DNA from: Aestuariivita sp.
Lineage (GTDB): Bacteria > Pseudomonadota > Alphaproteobacteria > Rhodobacterales > Rhodobacteraceae
DNA: 52,067 bases
Reading direction: 5' to 3'
NCBI GenBank assembly: GCA_026709985.1
Contig: JAPORY010000057.1
Location: forward strand, 1 to 52,067
Shown: positions 18,375 to 27,894 of the stretch, one piece after another
Position numbering within the stretch: the first letter of the stretch is position 1
Layout: each line of letters opens with the position of its first letter
The notes under the pieces: generated by a model
What the model saw: only the letters and a program-made list of their open reading frames with translations
Databases searched by the model: none
What the model was told of the DNA's origin: nothing
Translations under genes and position numbers: made by a program

Positions 18375-19976
18375 ATGGAAGTCACGGAAGTAAAGAAGGA
18401 CGGGTTAAAGCGCATCATCTCTGTTGCTATGCCCGCTGCGGAACTCGAAGAAAAAATTGTAAAGAAATTATCTGAAGTTCAGCCAACATACACCATCAAA
18501 GGGTTCCGCAAGGGCAAAGTTCCGCTGCAGGTGCTTCAGCAACGATTAGGTGACAGCTACGGAGCTGAGATTCTCGGAGAAGCGATCAAACTCACGCTTT
18601 CGGAACATTTGCGGGGCGCCGATGAAAAACCCGTTGTACCACCAGCTTTTTCGACCGATGACCCGGATTGGGCGCGTGGTAGCGACATGGCGGGCACAAT
18701 CAGTTATGAGGTGATGCCCGAAATTCCAGATATTGATTTTGGTACTGTCCAGCTTGAATACTATCGACCGACAGCCGATGACGAAAAAGTGGATCGGTTA
18801 TTAAAAGAATATTCGCATATTCTAGTGTTTGCAGAAAAAGACAAAGGCCAAACTGCCGAGGTCGGAGATATTTTGTGCGTGAGACTGTTTCAGGATGATT
18901 CTCAAGATCCTGAAGAAACAAAAGTCATAGGGACGGCAAGGATCGAATTAGGGAAGAAAGAAAAGCTCTGCACGTTTGATCACAAGGAGTTCGTCAGCAG
19001 AAAAGCCGGGGACAAACTTCATATTCCTGTTGGCTTCGCGGTGAATGAAAACACTCCTGAACTTTCCGATGAGGCCCAATCTGAAGATGATTGGAGTTCA
19101 ATTCTCATTTATCATAAATCGCTAGACTCTTATGCAGAGTATTTTGCTGGTGAGGAAGTAAAGCTTATTATCAAAATCGAAGGAATTTTAGAAAGAACTC
19201 ATTCTAAAGTCGACGACAATATGGCAAAAGAATTTGGTGCAAACAGTCTCGCAGACCTTCGAATTGAAGTAATAGCTGAACTCGAGCACTTCTTCGCTAT
19301 AAAGTTTCAAGAGGGTCTTCAAAAACAGCTGCGACAGGAATTAGACAAAATTTTGGACTATGACGTGCCAGAAGCGTTTGTGTCTCGCCGAATTGCTGAA
19401 TTAAGTTCAGTGATGGATCAAAAAAAGCCGGAAGAAGGTCAAGACCTGCTAGAGGCCGAAAGCGATGATTTACCACTTGAATCGCCTTCGGAAGAGGAAT
19501 CTGAGCAAGATAAGGGTCTTTTTGAGAAAAAAATTCCTGAGCTCGCTGAACGGGATGCGCGTGTTTCACTCTTCTTATCTAAGGTTGCCGCTGACAACGA
19601 AATTACTCTTGATGAGCATGAAATCGCCCCGATAATTGAGGATATTAGTGAGCGACAGGACTTTGAACCAGAGAAAGTTCGAGAAATTATTATGCAAGAC
19701 CCAAGAGCGAGGTTTAAACTCGCTCGTCTTCTAGACGACAAAACACTCCAGCATTTGCTTGAATTGGTCACGATCAACGAGATGGAAGTTAACGAAGACG
19801 AAGATCACGAAGAAAAAGTTCGTTTAATGAAAAGAGTCTTGAGGGGAATTGCTTTGACGCAGGGGCTTAAGAAACTCAAGGTTCACAATTCCGAACTTTA
19901 CCAGCGTGTCCTTTTTACGGTTACACTAGGAATTACGGATGCGATCCTTGACGAGTACGAAAACGAGAACTGTTAG
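18375..19976 (+). CDS. tig: Trigger factor, enlarged by an acidic insert
   Basis: This 533-residue chaperone binds the ribosome exit tunnel and shields nascent chains. The ribosome-binding signature GFRKGKVP is at residues 43-50. A diverged PPIase-like domain covers about 150-270, where the usual FKBP pattern is weak and interrupted by extra residues. The C-terminal arms follow (VPEAFVSRRIAEL, VSLFLSKVAADNEI). Between the arm helices, at about 350-395, there is a strongly acidic, low-complexity insert (LEAESDDLPLESPSEEESEQ region). Family members are usually 430-490 residues, so this one is long. The start has an AGGAG upstream. The usual neighbours clpP, clpX and lon are absent. Identity is secure; peptidyl-prolyl isomerase activity is doubtful. 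Confidence 0.92.
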   Translation: MEVTEVKKDGLKRIISVAMPAAELEEKIVKKLSEVQPTYTIKGFRKGKVPLQVLQQRLGDSYGAEILGEAIKLTLSEHLRGADEKPVVPPAFSTDDPDWARGSDMAGTISYEVMPEIPDIDFGTVQLEYYRPTADDEKVDRLLKEYSHILVFAEKDKGQTAEVGDILCVRLFQDDSQDPEETKVIGTARIELGKKEKLCTFDHKEFVSRKAGDKLHIPVGFAVNENTPELSDEAQSEDDWSSILIYHKSLDSYAEYFAGEEVKLIIKIEGILERTHSKVDDNMAKEFGANSLADLRIEVIAELEHFFAIKFQEGLQKQLRQELDKILDYDVPEAFVSRRIAELSSVMDQKKPEEGQDLLEAESDDLPLESPSEEESEQDKGLFEKKIPELAERDARVSLFLSKVAADNEITLDEHEIAPIIEDISERQDFEPEKVREIIMQDPRARFKLARLLDDKTLQHLLELVTINEMEVNEDEDHEEKVRLMKRVLRGIALTQGLKKLKVHNSELYQRVLFTVTLGITDAILDEYENENC

Positions 19977-20062
19977 AGTCGCTCACCGCTAGATGCGAAG
20001 CTTTTGTTTTCTGCGTGGTGCGCCGATTTAGGGATGCTCCTAATCGTCCGACGCTTTAGGAT

Positions 20063-20380
20063 TTATTCGGTTTCAGAGAGAATCTGCACTTTCGCCGCGG
20101 CCAACATTTCCTGCATTTTGCTTCGGATCGCGTCTTCGGTTGCCCTATCCTTCAAATCGGCTGCAAGTTTACGATACACATCCTCATCGCCAGGCTCGTC
20201 AAAATCGGCTTTGATAACCTCTTTTGCGTAGCTTTCAGCCGCTTCACCGGATTTTCCTAGTATGCTGGCAGCCCATAATCCCAACAGCTTGTTCCGACGG
20301 GCCTCAACTTTGAACTTGGTTGCTTCATCATGAGCGAATTTACGTTCGAACGCATCTTCGCGGTCATCAAACAAAGTCAT
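20063..20380 (-). CDS. F1-ATPase zeta-type inhibitor (DUF1476)
   Basis: The 105-residue protein belongs to the DUF1476 family, whose Paracoccus member is the zeta subunit that inhibits hydrolysis by the F1Fo-ATP synthase. The opening MTLFDDREDAFERKFAHDEA is the family signature, followed by RRNKLLGLWAASILGKSG and DEDVYRKLAADL. The start is set at ATG 20380, six codons inside the longest frame, because the family begins there. It is an alphaproteobacterial marker. It stands alone, facing tig and divergent from purC. Confidence 0.93.
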   Translation of the reverse strand: MTLFDDREDAFERKFAHDEATKFKVEARRNKLLGLWAASILGKSGEAAESYAKEVIKADFDEPGDEDVYRKLAADLKDRATEDAIRSKMQEMLAAAKVQILSETE

Positions 20381-20535
20381 GTTAGCTCTACTTTCCATTT
20401 TCTGGGAACGCTATGGCAAATTTAATCATTAAGTGATTGGCGTATCCATTGCGGTTGTGCCTAGAGCGCTCCTTGCGTTACTCGCGTGTCTGCCCTAGAG
20501 ATATTAGGATTTCGTGAGAACTTAAAGAGGCTTTG

Positions 20536-21258
20536 ATGGAAAGTCGCAAGAAAATATATGAGGGCAAGGCCAAGATTCTTTACTCAGGACCCACTTCGGA
20601 AACCGCTATCCAATACTTTAAGGACGATATCACCGCGGGGAACGGCGAACAACATGCCATCATTGAAGGTAAAGGAACTCTAAACAATCATATAAGCGAA
20701 TTTTTCATGGTAGGGCTTAGCGGTGCAGGAGTTCCTAATCACTTCAAAAAACGCATAAATAACCGTGAGCAATTAACGGTAAAATGTAAAGTATTTCCGA
20801 TTGAAGTCATTGTTCGTAACGTTGCATCGGGCTCAATCTGTCGGCGGTTAGGGATTGAGGAAAAAGCCACGTTTTCCCAACCTATTGTTGAGTATTACTT
20901 GAAGAACGACGATCTCAATGATCCGCTTGTGAACGAAAATCATATCGTAGAATTTGGCTGGGCGTCCTCAGCTACTCTGAATAAAATTAATTCTTTGGCA
21001 TTAAGAGCGAATTCTTTTCTGCTGGGAGTTACCAATGCAGCCGATCTTCGGCTTGTCGACTTCAAAACTGAATATGGTGTCAACGTCGGTGCAAGTGATA
21101 GCGAGGTGATGATGGTGGATGAAATTAGTCCAGACACGTGTAGGTTTTGGGATATACATACTGATGAAAAGCTCGATAAAGATGTTTTTCGGGAAGGGCT
21201 AGGATCAGTTCTTGCGGCTTACCAAGAGGTTGCTTCGCGACTCGCTGTTGTATCATGA
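20536..21258 (+). CDS. purC: SAICAR synthetase PurC
   Basis: This 240-residue enzyme joins CAIR and aspartate using ATP in purine synthesis. The signature KKIYEGKAKILY opens the protein; EVIVRNVASGSICRRLGI and LRLVDFKTEYGVN carry substrate and ATP residues, and DEISPDTCRFWD is the late conserved block. ATG 20536 is preferred to the TTG one codon earlier. It is first in a purC-purS-purQ run. Confidence 0.96.
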   Translation: MESRKKIYEGKAKILYSGPTSETAIQYFKDDITAGNGEQHAIIEGKGTLNNHISEFFMVGLSGAGVPNHFKKRINNREQLTVKCKVFPIEVIVRNVASGSICRRLGIEEKATFSQPIVEYYLKNDDLNDPLVNENHIVEFGWASSATLNKINSLALRANSFLLGVTNAADLRLVDFKTEYGVNVGASDSEVMMVDEISPDTCRFWDIHTDEKLDKDVFREGLGSVLAAYQEVASRLAVVS

Positions 21259-21354
21259 TATTAGGCATCAGGACATAATAGGTAGCGAGATTCTCTTGAG
21301 ACTTTATTTCGTCAAGAGACGGGGTCCGACACAACAAATTTATGGGATGAATGG

Positions 21355-21591
21355 ATGAAAGTGCGGGTGCACGTCTTACCGAAAGCTGGGGCTCTAGACC
21401 CGCAGGGTGAAGCGGTTTGTCATGCGTTGAAGAGTATGGGATTCGACGGTGTCAATGATGTGAGGCAGGGAAAAATAATCGAATTAGATGTCTCCGAAGA
21501 GACCACCCGCGAATTAGTTGTCCAGATGTGTGAACGGCTGCTAGCCAACAGCGTTGTAGAGTCGTACGAAATCGAATCGCCGTTGTCATGA
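21355..21591 (+). CDS. purS: PurS, FGAM synthase small subunit
   Basis: The 78-residue protein is PurS, which bridges PurQ and PurL in the three-subunit formylglycinamidine ribonucleotide synthase. KVRVHVLPKAGALDPQGEAV and GKIIELDV are family-typical. It ends in a four-base ATGA overlap with purQ. Confidence 0.94.
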   Translation: MKVRVHVLPKAGALDPQGEAVCHALKSMGFDGVNDVRQGKIIELDVSEETTRELVVQMCERLLANSVVESYEIESPLS

Positions 21592-22256
21592 AAGCCGCAG
21601 TTGTTGTATTCCCTGGATCCAATTGTGACCGCGAATTAACAGTCGCATTCCAGATGGCGGGTTTTTCGGTCGATAATGTTTGGCATAAGGATGCGGAGCT
21701 TCCGCATGACATCGATATCGTCGGACTACCCGGAGGATTTTCTTTCGGGGACTATCTCCGCTGTGGGGCACTAGCGGCGCAGTCAATGATCTGCGGCGCC
21801 CTGAAGGCTCACGCGGAACGCGGTGGATACGTGCTCGGCATTTGCAACGGCTTTCAAATGCTGACTGAAATGGGTTTGCTTCCTGGTGTATTGTTGCGCA
21901 ATGCTGGTCTGAAATATTTGTGCAAAACGGTAAATTTGCGAGTGCCGACAACGAACTCTATTTTTTCGTGCGCTTATGACGAAAATGAAGTCATTCAATT
22001 TCCGATTGCGCATCACGACGGCAATTTCTTTGCCGATGATCAAACCCTCAGCGCCTTAGACGCAGAGGATCGCGTGGCCTTTCGATATGTTGAAAATATA
22101 AACGGCTCTCGCCAAAATATTGCTGGCATTTTGTCGTCCAACCGGCGGGTGCTAGGGATGATGCCTCATCCCGAGCGGGCGGTTGAGGACATTCACCAAA
22201 GCGTTGATGGTTCGAAGTTATTCAGTTCAGTTGCGGGTGCATTCGTGAGCACCTAG
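21588..22256 (+). CDS. purQ: PurQ, FGAM synthase glutaminase subunit
   Basis: The 222-residue class I glutamine amidotransferase supplies ammonia to PurL. The nucleophile is Cys86 in LGICNGFQML, and the His/Glu pair is in MMPHPERAVED near the C-terminus. VVVFPGSNCDREL and PGGFSFGDYLRCGA are standard. purL, which usually follows, is not here; the next gene is rne after 564 bases. Confidence 0.96.
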   Translation: MKAAVVVFPGSNCDRELTVAFQMAGFSVDNVWHKDAELPHDIDIVGLPGGFSFGDYLRCGALAAQSMICGALKAHAERGGYVLGICNGFQMLTEMGLLPGVLLRNAGLKYLCKTVNLRVPTTNSIFSCAYDENEVIQFPIAHHDGNFFADDQTLSALDAEDRVAFRYVENINGSRQNIAGILSSNRRVLGMMPHPERAVEDIHQSVDGSKLFSSVAGAFVST

Positions 22257-22820
22257 GCCAACAAAAGTTTTCTAATCGTGAAACACTTAGGCGTGTCGGG
22301 AACTGCTTTTTCCGATCAGTTGTTCGCGAGTCATGGCTCTAGCATGCGTTTGTGATCATAATCCCAAGCAAGTTATGACGGTGACGAGACATTTCATGAT
22401 TGTCTCTTTGGCGGCAGCATGAATCAAAACGGGACCTACTGAAAATTCCCCTAATTTGGTATTGATCTTTTTCAGCTTCGGCTTTAGTAGAGATTTCTAC
22501 GCGTTTAATTTAAGCGCGTCAAAAGATTTTTCCGGCTCCGCAACCCTTTAAATTGCGACAGTGTGTGCGGGCCGCGCTTAATCCCTCACGGGTACAATCG
22601 GCATCCTATGAGCAGATGCCAAGGCATAAGGGTGGGTGCAAACATAGTGCACCTGCAAGGAGTTAACAGCGATGTCATTGCTGAAACGCAACAACCCTCG
22701 GATCATTGATGCCGATGCGGGATGCCTTTCAGCGGTCTTTATCGCTCAGAGGAGTCATCATTGGTTAGATCGGGTGGTCACGAGCGACACCGCGAAACCA
22801 ATACGATATAAAATAAAATT
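22257..22820. other. Long rne leader region
   Basis: Long 5' leaders that carry autoregulatory hairpins are common for RNase E genes. One hairpin is visible (GGGTGCA 22634-22640 with TGCACCT 22648-22654). A frame with a good AAGGAG site starts at 22672 (see separate entry). No other gene is seen. Confidence 0.45.
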
Positions 22821-22917
22821 ATGGCAAAGAGAATGCTTATTGATGCCACTCACGCGGAGGAAACACGCGTTGCAGTGGTTGACGGAAAAAGAGTTGAAGA
22901 GTTTGATTTTGAGATAG
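22672..22917 (+). CDS. Possible leader reading frame overlapping rne
   Basis: ATG 22672 is preceded by AAGGAG with suitable spacing and opens an 81-codon frame that runs 97 bases into the rne coding region in another frame. The first part (MSLLKRNNPRIIDADAG) is not recognised. rne itself has no clear ribosome site before ATG 22821, so coupling through this frame is conceivable. It may equally be chance. Confidence 0.25.
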   Translation: MSLLKRNNPRIIDADAGCLSAVFIAQRSHHWLDRVVTSDTAKPIRYKIKLWQRECLLMPLTRRKHALQWLTEKELKSLILR

Positions 22918-25310
22918 GAGGGCGACAACAGCTAACCGGAAATATCTATCTTGCAAAAGTTACGAGGGTCGAACCAGCTCTGCAGGCCGCCTTCATTGAA
23001 TATGGTGGCAATCGCCACGGGTTTCTCACATTTCCGGAAATTCATCCAGATTACTATCAGATCCCGCTCGCCGATCGCGAAGCGATTATAGAAGAGGAAC
23101 TCGCCTACGCTGAGGCAGTTCGTTTGCGTGAGGAAGAGGAGAGAGGAGAGGCGCAGAATGTAACGGAGACCTCTCAGGAATCAAGGAAAAAGGATCGCTC
23201 TAGAGGACGCAAGCGCGTAGCGAAAAAGAAGACGGCAGAAACTTATACAGTACTCTCCGATTCGGATGACAATTCAGATCCACTCCCGATCATAGGGGGC
23301 GAGGATGTAAACAATCAGCACAGCGACGACGAAGCCTCGGTTGCGCAACTAGTAACCGACTCGGAATCAGGTCCCGATAAAGAATCTCCCATAGAACTTG
23401 TTGGCGAGCGAGACGACCTTGAGGACATTATCGTCCCACCCAAGTCACGGCCTCGACGCTACAACATTCAGGAAGTCATAAAGGTTCGCCAAATCCTCCT
23501 CGTTCAAGTGGTAAAGGAAGAACGCGGGAACAAGGGAGTGGCACTAACGACTTACATTAGCCTTGCAGGACGTTTCTGCGTGCTAATGCCAAATACCGCC
23601 CGTGGCGGCGGCATCTCGCGTAAGATTTCAAATGCCAAAGATCGTATGAAGCTGAAAGGTATCGCAGCCTCATTCGATGTACCTAAAGGAGCTGGCCTGA
23701 TTGTTCGGACAGCGGGAGCTAACCGAACCAAGGCCGAGATCAAGCGCGATTATGATTATCTGCAAAGACTTTGGGAAGAGATCCGTTCTTTGACGCTGAA
23801 GTCGATTGCACCCGCACTCATCTACGAAGAAGGAGATCTAATTAAGCGTTCGATCCGTGATCTTTACAGCCGCGAAATTTCAGAAGTTCTCGTTGAGGGC
23901 GAGGGTGGTTATAGGGCTGCAAAGGATTTCATGAAAATGATCATGCCGTCTCATGCGCGACATGTGAAGAAATATGAGGAAAAAACGCGACTATTTGCGC
24001 GATACCAGATCGAGAGCTATTTGGCGGAGATGTTTAATCCTACCGCCGAATTGAGATCGGGCGGTTATATTGTCATAGCTTCTACGGAAGCTTTGGTCGC
24101 AATTGATGTGAATTCCGGGCGGTCAACCCGTCAAGGATCCGTTGAAGATACTGCACTGAGAACCAATCTCGAAGCGGCTGAGGAGATTGCGAGGCAATTG
24201 AGACTGCGCGATTTATCTGGATTAATCGTCATTGATTTCATTGACATGGAGAAGCGGAGCAACAATTCAGCGGTTGAGCGTCGTCTAAGGGAGGGGTTGC
24301 AGACCGACCGCGCCCGGCTTCAGATCGGTCGTATTTCTCCATTTGGTCTTTTGGAAATGAGTCGACAACGCCTGCGACCGGCATTGATTGAGAAGACTAC
24401 GCAGATCTGTAGTCATTGTAACGGAACAGGTCGGGTGCGTTCAGACGACAGCATGGCGCTGAGTATACTGCGCCAACTTGAGGAGTTGATTTCACGGCGT
24501 TCGGCGGCGGTTTTGCAGATTCAATGTTCAGTTCCAGTCGCGAATTTTTTGATGAACGAAAAACGCGATCACATTGTTGAAATTGAAAACCGGCACAATT
24601 TGGAAATCCGGTTGCAAGCTGACATGGCGCAGAACAACCAAGATTTCTCATTGCAAATTCTACGCACAACCAAAGCAGAGGGGAGTGCTAACAATCTGAC
24701 TGTAGTTTCGGGCAGCAGCAGCCTGATGAACGAAGTTGATCAGAAGGAAGAGGTCCAGAAGGGAGATGGCGCTCACATTGAGGGCAACGAAAATAGGTCG
24801 CCGAGACGGCGACGGCGGCGCGGTCGCCGAAGACGGAGTTCTAGTGCCAAAATGGATAACGTCTCTGAAACCGAGGTTAGGGCGGTTACAGAAGGCACCG
24901 AGGTGTCTGAAGACACAGAAAAGCCCGATAACGGCATTCAAGCTGCTACCGAGGCACCAACTGTCGCACCAAAGAAACCGTCCCGGAAAAGGAGAAAGTC
25001 TGCTTCTAAAAAGGATGAAAAGGCGTCAGTTGCGCGTCAAGAAGATACCCCACCGCAGCCTAATGCCTTGCCAGGCGATGCCGTCGACACCGCGACAGAA
25101 TTAGTAACAGAGTCTGCCCTAAAGACTAGAAAGCCGAGAAGAAAAGGCAATTCCCGCGCTCGACCGCGAAAAGCTAACGAGGAGACTGACGTACTCCCCA
25201 GCGACCTGCTAACCAACATCTTACCATCAAATGAAGCAGAGGCATCTTTGAAGGTTGAAGAGATGCAAGGAAGCGAGAACAAAAGGCGCGGCTGGTGGTC
25301 AGAGAAATGA
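22821..25310 (+). CDS. rne: Ribonuclease E
   Basis: This 829-residue protein is the endoribonuclease that starts mRNA decay and processes stable RNAs. The N-terminus MAKRMLIDATHAEETRVAVVDG (split) is typical of alphaproteobacteria. The S1 domain (about 35-270) is interrupted at about 95-215 by a charged, disordered insert, also usual in this class. The 5'-sensor region follows, then the DNase-I-like catalytic site with Asp429 (VAIDVNSGRST) and Asp472 (VIDFIDM), and the zinc link CSHCNG (Cys530, Cys533). The C-terminal 200 residues are basic and acidic low complexity with RRRRRRGRRRR-type tracts, the degradosome scaffold and RNA-binding part, ending in RGWWSEK. It converges on the TusA-like gene, leaving two bases between stops. 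Confidence 0.96.
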   Translation: MAKRMLIDATHAEETRVAVVDGKRVEEFDFEIGGRQQLTGNIYLAKVTRVEPALQAAFIEYGGNRHGFLTFPEIHPDYYQIPLADREAIIEEELAYAEAVRLREEEERGEAQNVTETSQESRKKDRSRGRKRVAKKKTAETYTVLSDSDDNSDPLPIIGGEDVNNQHSDDEASVAQLVTDSESGPDKESPIELVGERDDLEDIIVPPKSRPRRYNIQEVIKVRQILLVQVVKEERGNKGVALTTYISLAGRFCVLMPNTARGGGISRKISNAKDRMKLKGIAASFDVPKGAGLIVRTAGANRTKAEIKRDYDYLQRLWEEIRSLTLKSIAPALIYEEGDLIKRSIRDLYSREISEVLVEGEGGYRAAKDFMKMIMPSHARHVKKYEEKTRLFARYQIESYLAEMFNPTAELRSGGYIVIASTEALVAIDVNSGRSTRQGSVEDTALRTNLEAAEEIARQLRLRDLSGLIVIDFIDMEKRSNNSAVERRLREGLQTDRARLQIGRISPFGLLEMSRQRLRPALIEKTTQICSHCNGTGRVRSDDSMALSILRQLEELISRRSAAVLQIQCSVPVANFLMNEKRDHIVEIENRHNLEIRLQADMAQNNQDFSLQILRTTKAEGSANNLTVVSGSSSLMNEVDQKEEVQKGDGAHIEGNENRSPRRRRRRGRRRRSSSAKMDNVSETEVRAVTEGTEVSEDTEKPDNGIQAATEAPTVAPKKPSRKRRKSASKKDEKASVARQEDTPPQPNALPGDAVDTATELVTESALKTRKPRRKGNSRARPRKANEETDVLPSDLLTNILPSNEAEASLKVEEMQGSENKRRGWWSEK

Positions 25311-25312
25311 AG

Positions 25313-25555
25313 TTACTTAGGAGCGGCGATTTTCTGTACAAAAAATATCTGAATGTTGTCGATCACCTCTTGTTTGAGTAATTTATTTCCTGACTCAGTA
25401 CAGTAGTGCGGAACGTCGACTAGTGCTGCCGGATCATCAGTTAATAGCTTCAGTATATTTCCATCTGCAAGAAAACGCATACGGCGGCGGAGTTTAAGAA
25501 CAGGTAGGGGGCATATCAAGCCTGTGGCATCCAGTTCCTCAATGGCATCAATCAT
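25313..25555 (-). CDS. TusA/SirA-like sulfur carrier protein
   Basis: The 80-residue protein has the TusA fold signature: LDATGLICPLPVLKLRRRM with the sulfur-carrying Cys15 in the C-P-x-P motif, then LKLLTDDPAALVDVPHYC. TusA-type proteins pass persulfide sulfur, in E. coli toward tRNA thiolation; other family members act in molybdenum cofactor or sulfur metabolism. It is divergent from ccdA, with 87 bases between them. Confidence 0.9.
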   Translation of the reverse strand: MIDAIEELDATGLICPLPVLKLRRRMRFLADGNILKLLTDDPAALVDVPHYCTESGNKLLKQEVIDNIQIFFVQKIAAPK

Positions 25556-25642
25556 TTTTCAACCGTTCTTTGGCTTCAGGTTTTCGTTTTTGACCTTTGA
25601 GTCGTGTCGCTTAAGCGGTGAATTAGCAGGAAGCGGTAAGCG

Positions 25643-26395
25643 ATGTTTGGCGTAGATATTTTCGACGCTGCGCTCTTGCCGGCAGCAATTGTCGCTTTTA
25701 GCGCAGGGGTTCTCAGTTTCCTTAGTCCCTGTGTCTTGCCGATTGTTCCACCATATCTTGCCTATATGAGTGGCATGACGGTCCCAGAAATACAAGCTAA
25801 CGAGAACAATCGTCCCCGCGTCGCGATAGCGGCGCTTTTCTTTGTTATTGGTTTATCGACAGTCTTTATTTTGCTGGGGTTTGCAGCTTCAGCTTTTGGA
25901 CGGTTTTTCCTCGGCAATCAACAATGGTTTGTCATTGGCGCGGGCATTGTGATTATGGCGTTTGGTACCCATTTCCTCGGTATTTTTCGAATCAAGTTCT
26001 TGGATCGCGATTTACGGATTGATGTCGGTAGGCATGACGGTTCATACTTTGGCGCATATTTGCTGGGTCTCGCGTTCGCGTTCGGTTGGACCCCCTGCAT
26101 TGGCCCTATCCTTGGTGCAATATTGTCGCTCGCTGCTGGTGAGGCCAGCATCGTAAGAGGAACAATGTTGCTTGGTGCTTACGCTGCGGGTCTCGGCATA
26201 CCATTCTTTCTGTTCGCTATCTTTTTTTCGCGATCACAACACCTCATGCGATTGATGAGAAAACATTTAGAATTCATTGAAAAACTTATGGGTTTACTCT
26301 TGTGGACAGTCGGTCTTCTAATGGTGACTGGTAGTTTTACAGATTTATCGTGGTGGCTTCTGGAGACTTTTCCTGGTCTTGGTTATCTCGGATAA
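25643..26395 (+). CDS. ccdA: CcdA, thiol-disulfide membrane protein for cytochrome c assembly
   Basis: This 250-residue, six-helix membrane protein passes electrons from cytoplasmic thioredoxin across the inner membrane to apocytochrome c thiol factors. The paired redox cysteines are Cys30 (SFLSPCVLPIVPPYL) and Cys152 (FGWTPCIGPILGA), each followed by proline-rich helix breaks as in the CcdA/DsbD family. Length is normal. The start has GGAAGCGG upstream. Confidence 0.93.
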   Translation: MFGVDIFDAALLPAAIVAFSAGVLSFLSPCVLPIVPPYLAYMSGMTVPEIQANENNRPRVAIAALFFVIGLSTVFILLGFAASAFGRFFLGNQQWFVIGAGIVIMAFGTHFLGIFRIKFLDRDLRIDVGRHDGSYFGAYLLGLAFAFGWTPCIGPILGAILSLAAGEASIVRGTMLLGAYAAGLGIPFFLFAIFFSRSQHLMRLMRKHLEFIEKLMGLLLWTVGLLMVTGSFTDLSWWLLETFPGLGYLG

Positions 26396-26554
26396 AATTA
26401 GGCCTTTGCATTATGCGAATTGTAACAGCGCAATCTGAATTCTTGGAATTGTGAAAGAAGGCTAAATTAATAAGAATTGGTGAAAAAACACTCGCAATTT
26501 CATGTGAGCCTGTCGTTCGCCGACTGAGAAATGGAAAGTGAAGGAGGGTGCAAA

Positions 26555-27451
26555 ATGGATGGGCAAGGCGATGAATGGATGAAACTTCGCCTAAAGGAGG
26601 GGCGGGGGTTTGTTTCAGCACTTGATCAAAGCGGTGGCTCAACGCCTGCAACCCTAGCCAGATATGGAGTTGAGCCGAGCGCGTATGCAGATGACGAGTC
26701 TATGTTTGCGGAAATCGCCGCTATGAGAGTGAGGATAATTTCGTCGCCCGCGTTCACATCGGACAAAGTGCTTGGGACGATTCTATTTGAGCGCACGATG
26801 ACGCAAGAGATTTTCGACAAAACGATACCAGAGTTTTTGAGAGTAGACCGTGGAATCGTGCCGTTTTTGAAGGTCGACGAAGGTTTGCGGTCGGAGGCGA
26901 ACGGGGTTCAATTGATGAAAGATCTTCCACGATTGAGCGAGAAACTCGCGAGCGCGAAGCAATTTAGAATTTTCGGTACGAAAATGCGATCCATGATTCA
27001 TCAGGCCGACTCGACTGGGATACAGGCGGTTGTTGATCAACAGTTCGAACTTGCCAGTGAAATTCGTTCGGCTGGATTGATTCCGATAATTGAACCTGAG
27101 GTCAATATTCAATCGCCATCCAAAGCGGAAGCAGAAAAGTTGCTATACGCATCTCTTGAGGCAGCCTTTGCCAATATGACGGGGGATAATTCTGTCATTT
27201 TGAAGTTGACTATTCCTGAGGAGGCCGAACTTTACATGCGGCTGTTAGAGGATCAACGCTTATTGAGAATAGCGGCACTTTCTGGTGGTTATTCCACTGC
27301 AGACGCCTGCCAGCGGTTAGCGAAGAATCCTGGCATGATTGCGAGTTTCTCCCGCGCATTAACCGAGGGTTTGACAAAAGGAATGAGTGACAGAGAGTTT
27401 GACTCAATTTTGGGTGCGAACATTAATCAGATTTATGCCGCTTCACAATGA
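26555..27451 (+). CDS. Class I fructose-bisphosphate aldolase
   Basis: The 298-residue enzyme cleaves fructose 1,6-bisphosphate through a Schiff-base lysine. The active-site pattern is visible: ALDQSGGSTPATLARYGV near the N-terminus, ERTM, GIVPFLKVDEGL, FGTKMRSMI, and IIEPEVNI; the Schiff-base lysine is most likely in VILKLTIPEE. ATG 26555 is chosen because AAGGAGG lies seven bases before it; ATG 26531 has no such site. Many proteobacteria use class II enzymes, but class I forms of this type occur in Alphaproteobacteria. Confidence 0.92.
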   Translation: MDGQGDEWMKLRLKEGRGFVSALDQSGGSTPATLARYGVEPSAYADDESMFAEIAAMRVRIISSPAFTSDKVLGTILFERTMTQEIFDKTIPEFLRVDRGIVPFLKVDEGLRSEANGVQLMKDLPRLSEKLASAKQFRIFGTKMRSMIHQADSTGIQAVVDQQFELASEIRSAGLIPIIEPEVNIQSPSKAEAEKLLYASLEAAFANMTGDNSVILKLTIPEEAELYMRLLEDQRLLRIAALSGGYSTADACQRLAKNPGMIASFSRALTEGLTKGMSDREFDSILGANINQIYAASQ

Positions 27452-27894
27452 CTCACTGAAGGCCGTTAGTAATTGATACACACCAAAGCCCCTATTTTTT
27501 CGAGTTCCGAGAGCTTGCGTGATGTTACTTTGTTCGAAAAATCGGTGTGCCGAGGTAAAATTGCACAAACATTGTCCGAAATGAGTGTCTGATTGATGTG
27601 CCGATAGAACCTTGCCCGTTGGTAGAAAACGGGTGTCGTGAGGTAAAAAAAATGGCATTTAGTTAAGAATCTACCTCAATGAGTAATTTGTCGACGACCG
27701 ATGAAGCGCATCAATACCCGCCACGACTGCGGCCGTCACGGATCACGGTCTCTGTTCGCCTGTGCTTACGGCCCCCTGGTCTCTTGCCATCAACTAGCTT
27801 GAGGCCGCGCTTAAAAGTACGCAGACGCCATAGAAATGAACTTAACAGTCTTTTCTTGGGATAAAGCAGAAGAAAGGATGTCCTTAGAATTAAA
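27452..27894. other. No gene seen
   Basis: Short frames only, without family resemblance or ribosome sites. It lies between the aldolase gene and the NYN pseudogene, which converge. Confidence 0.45.
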
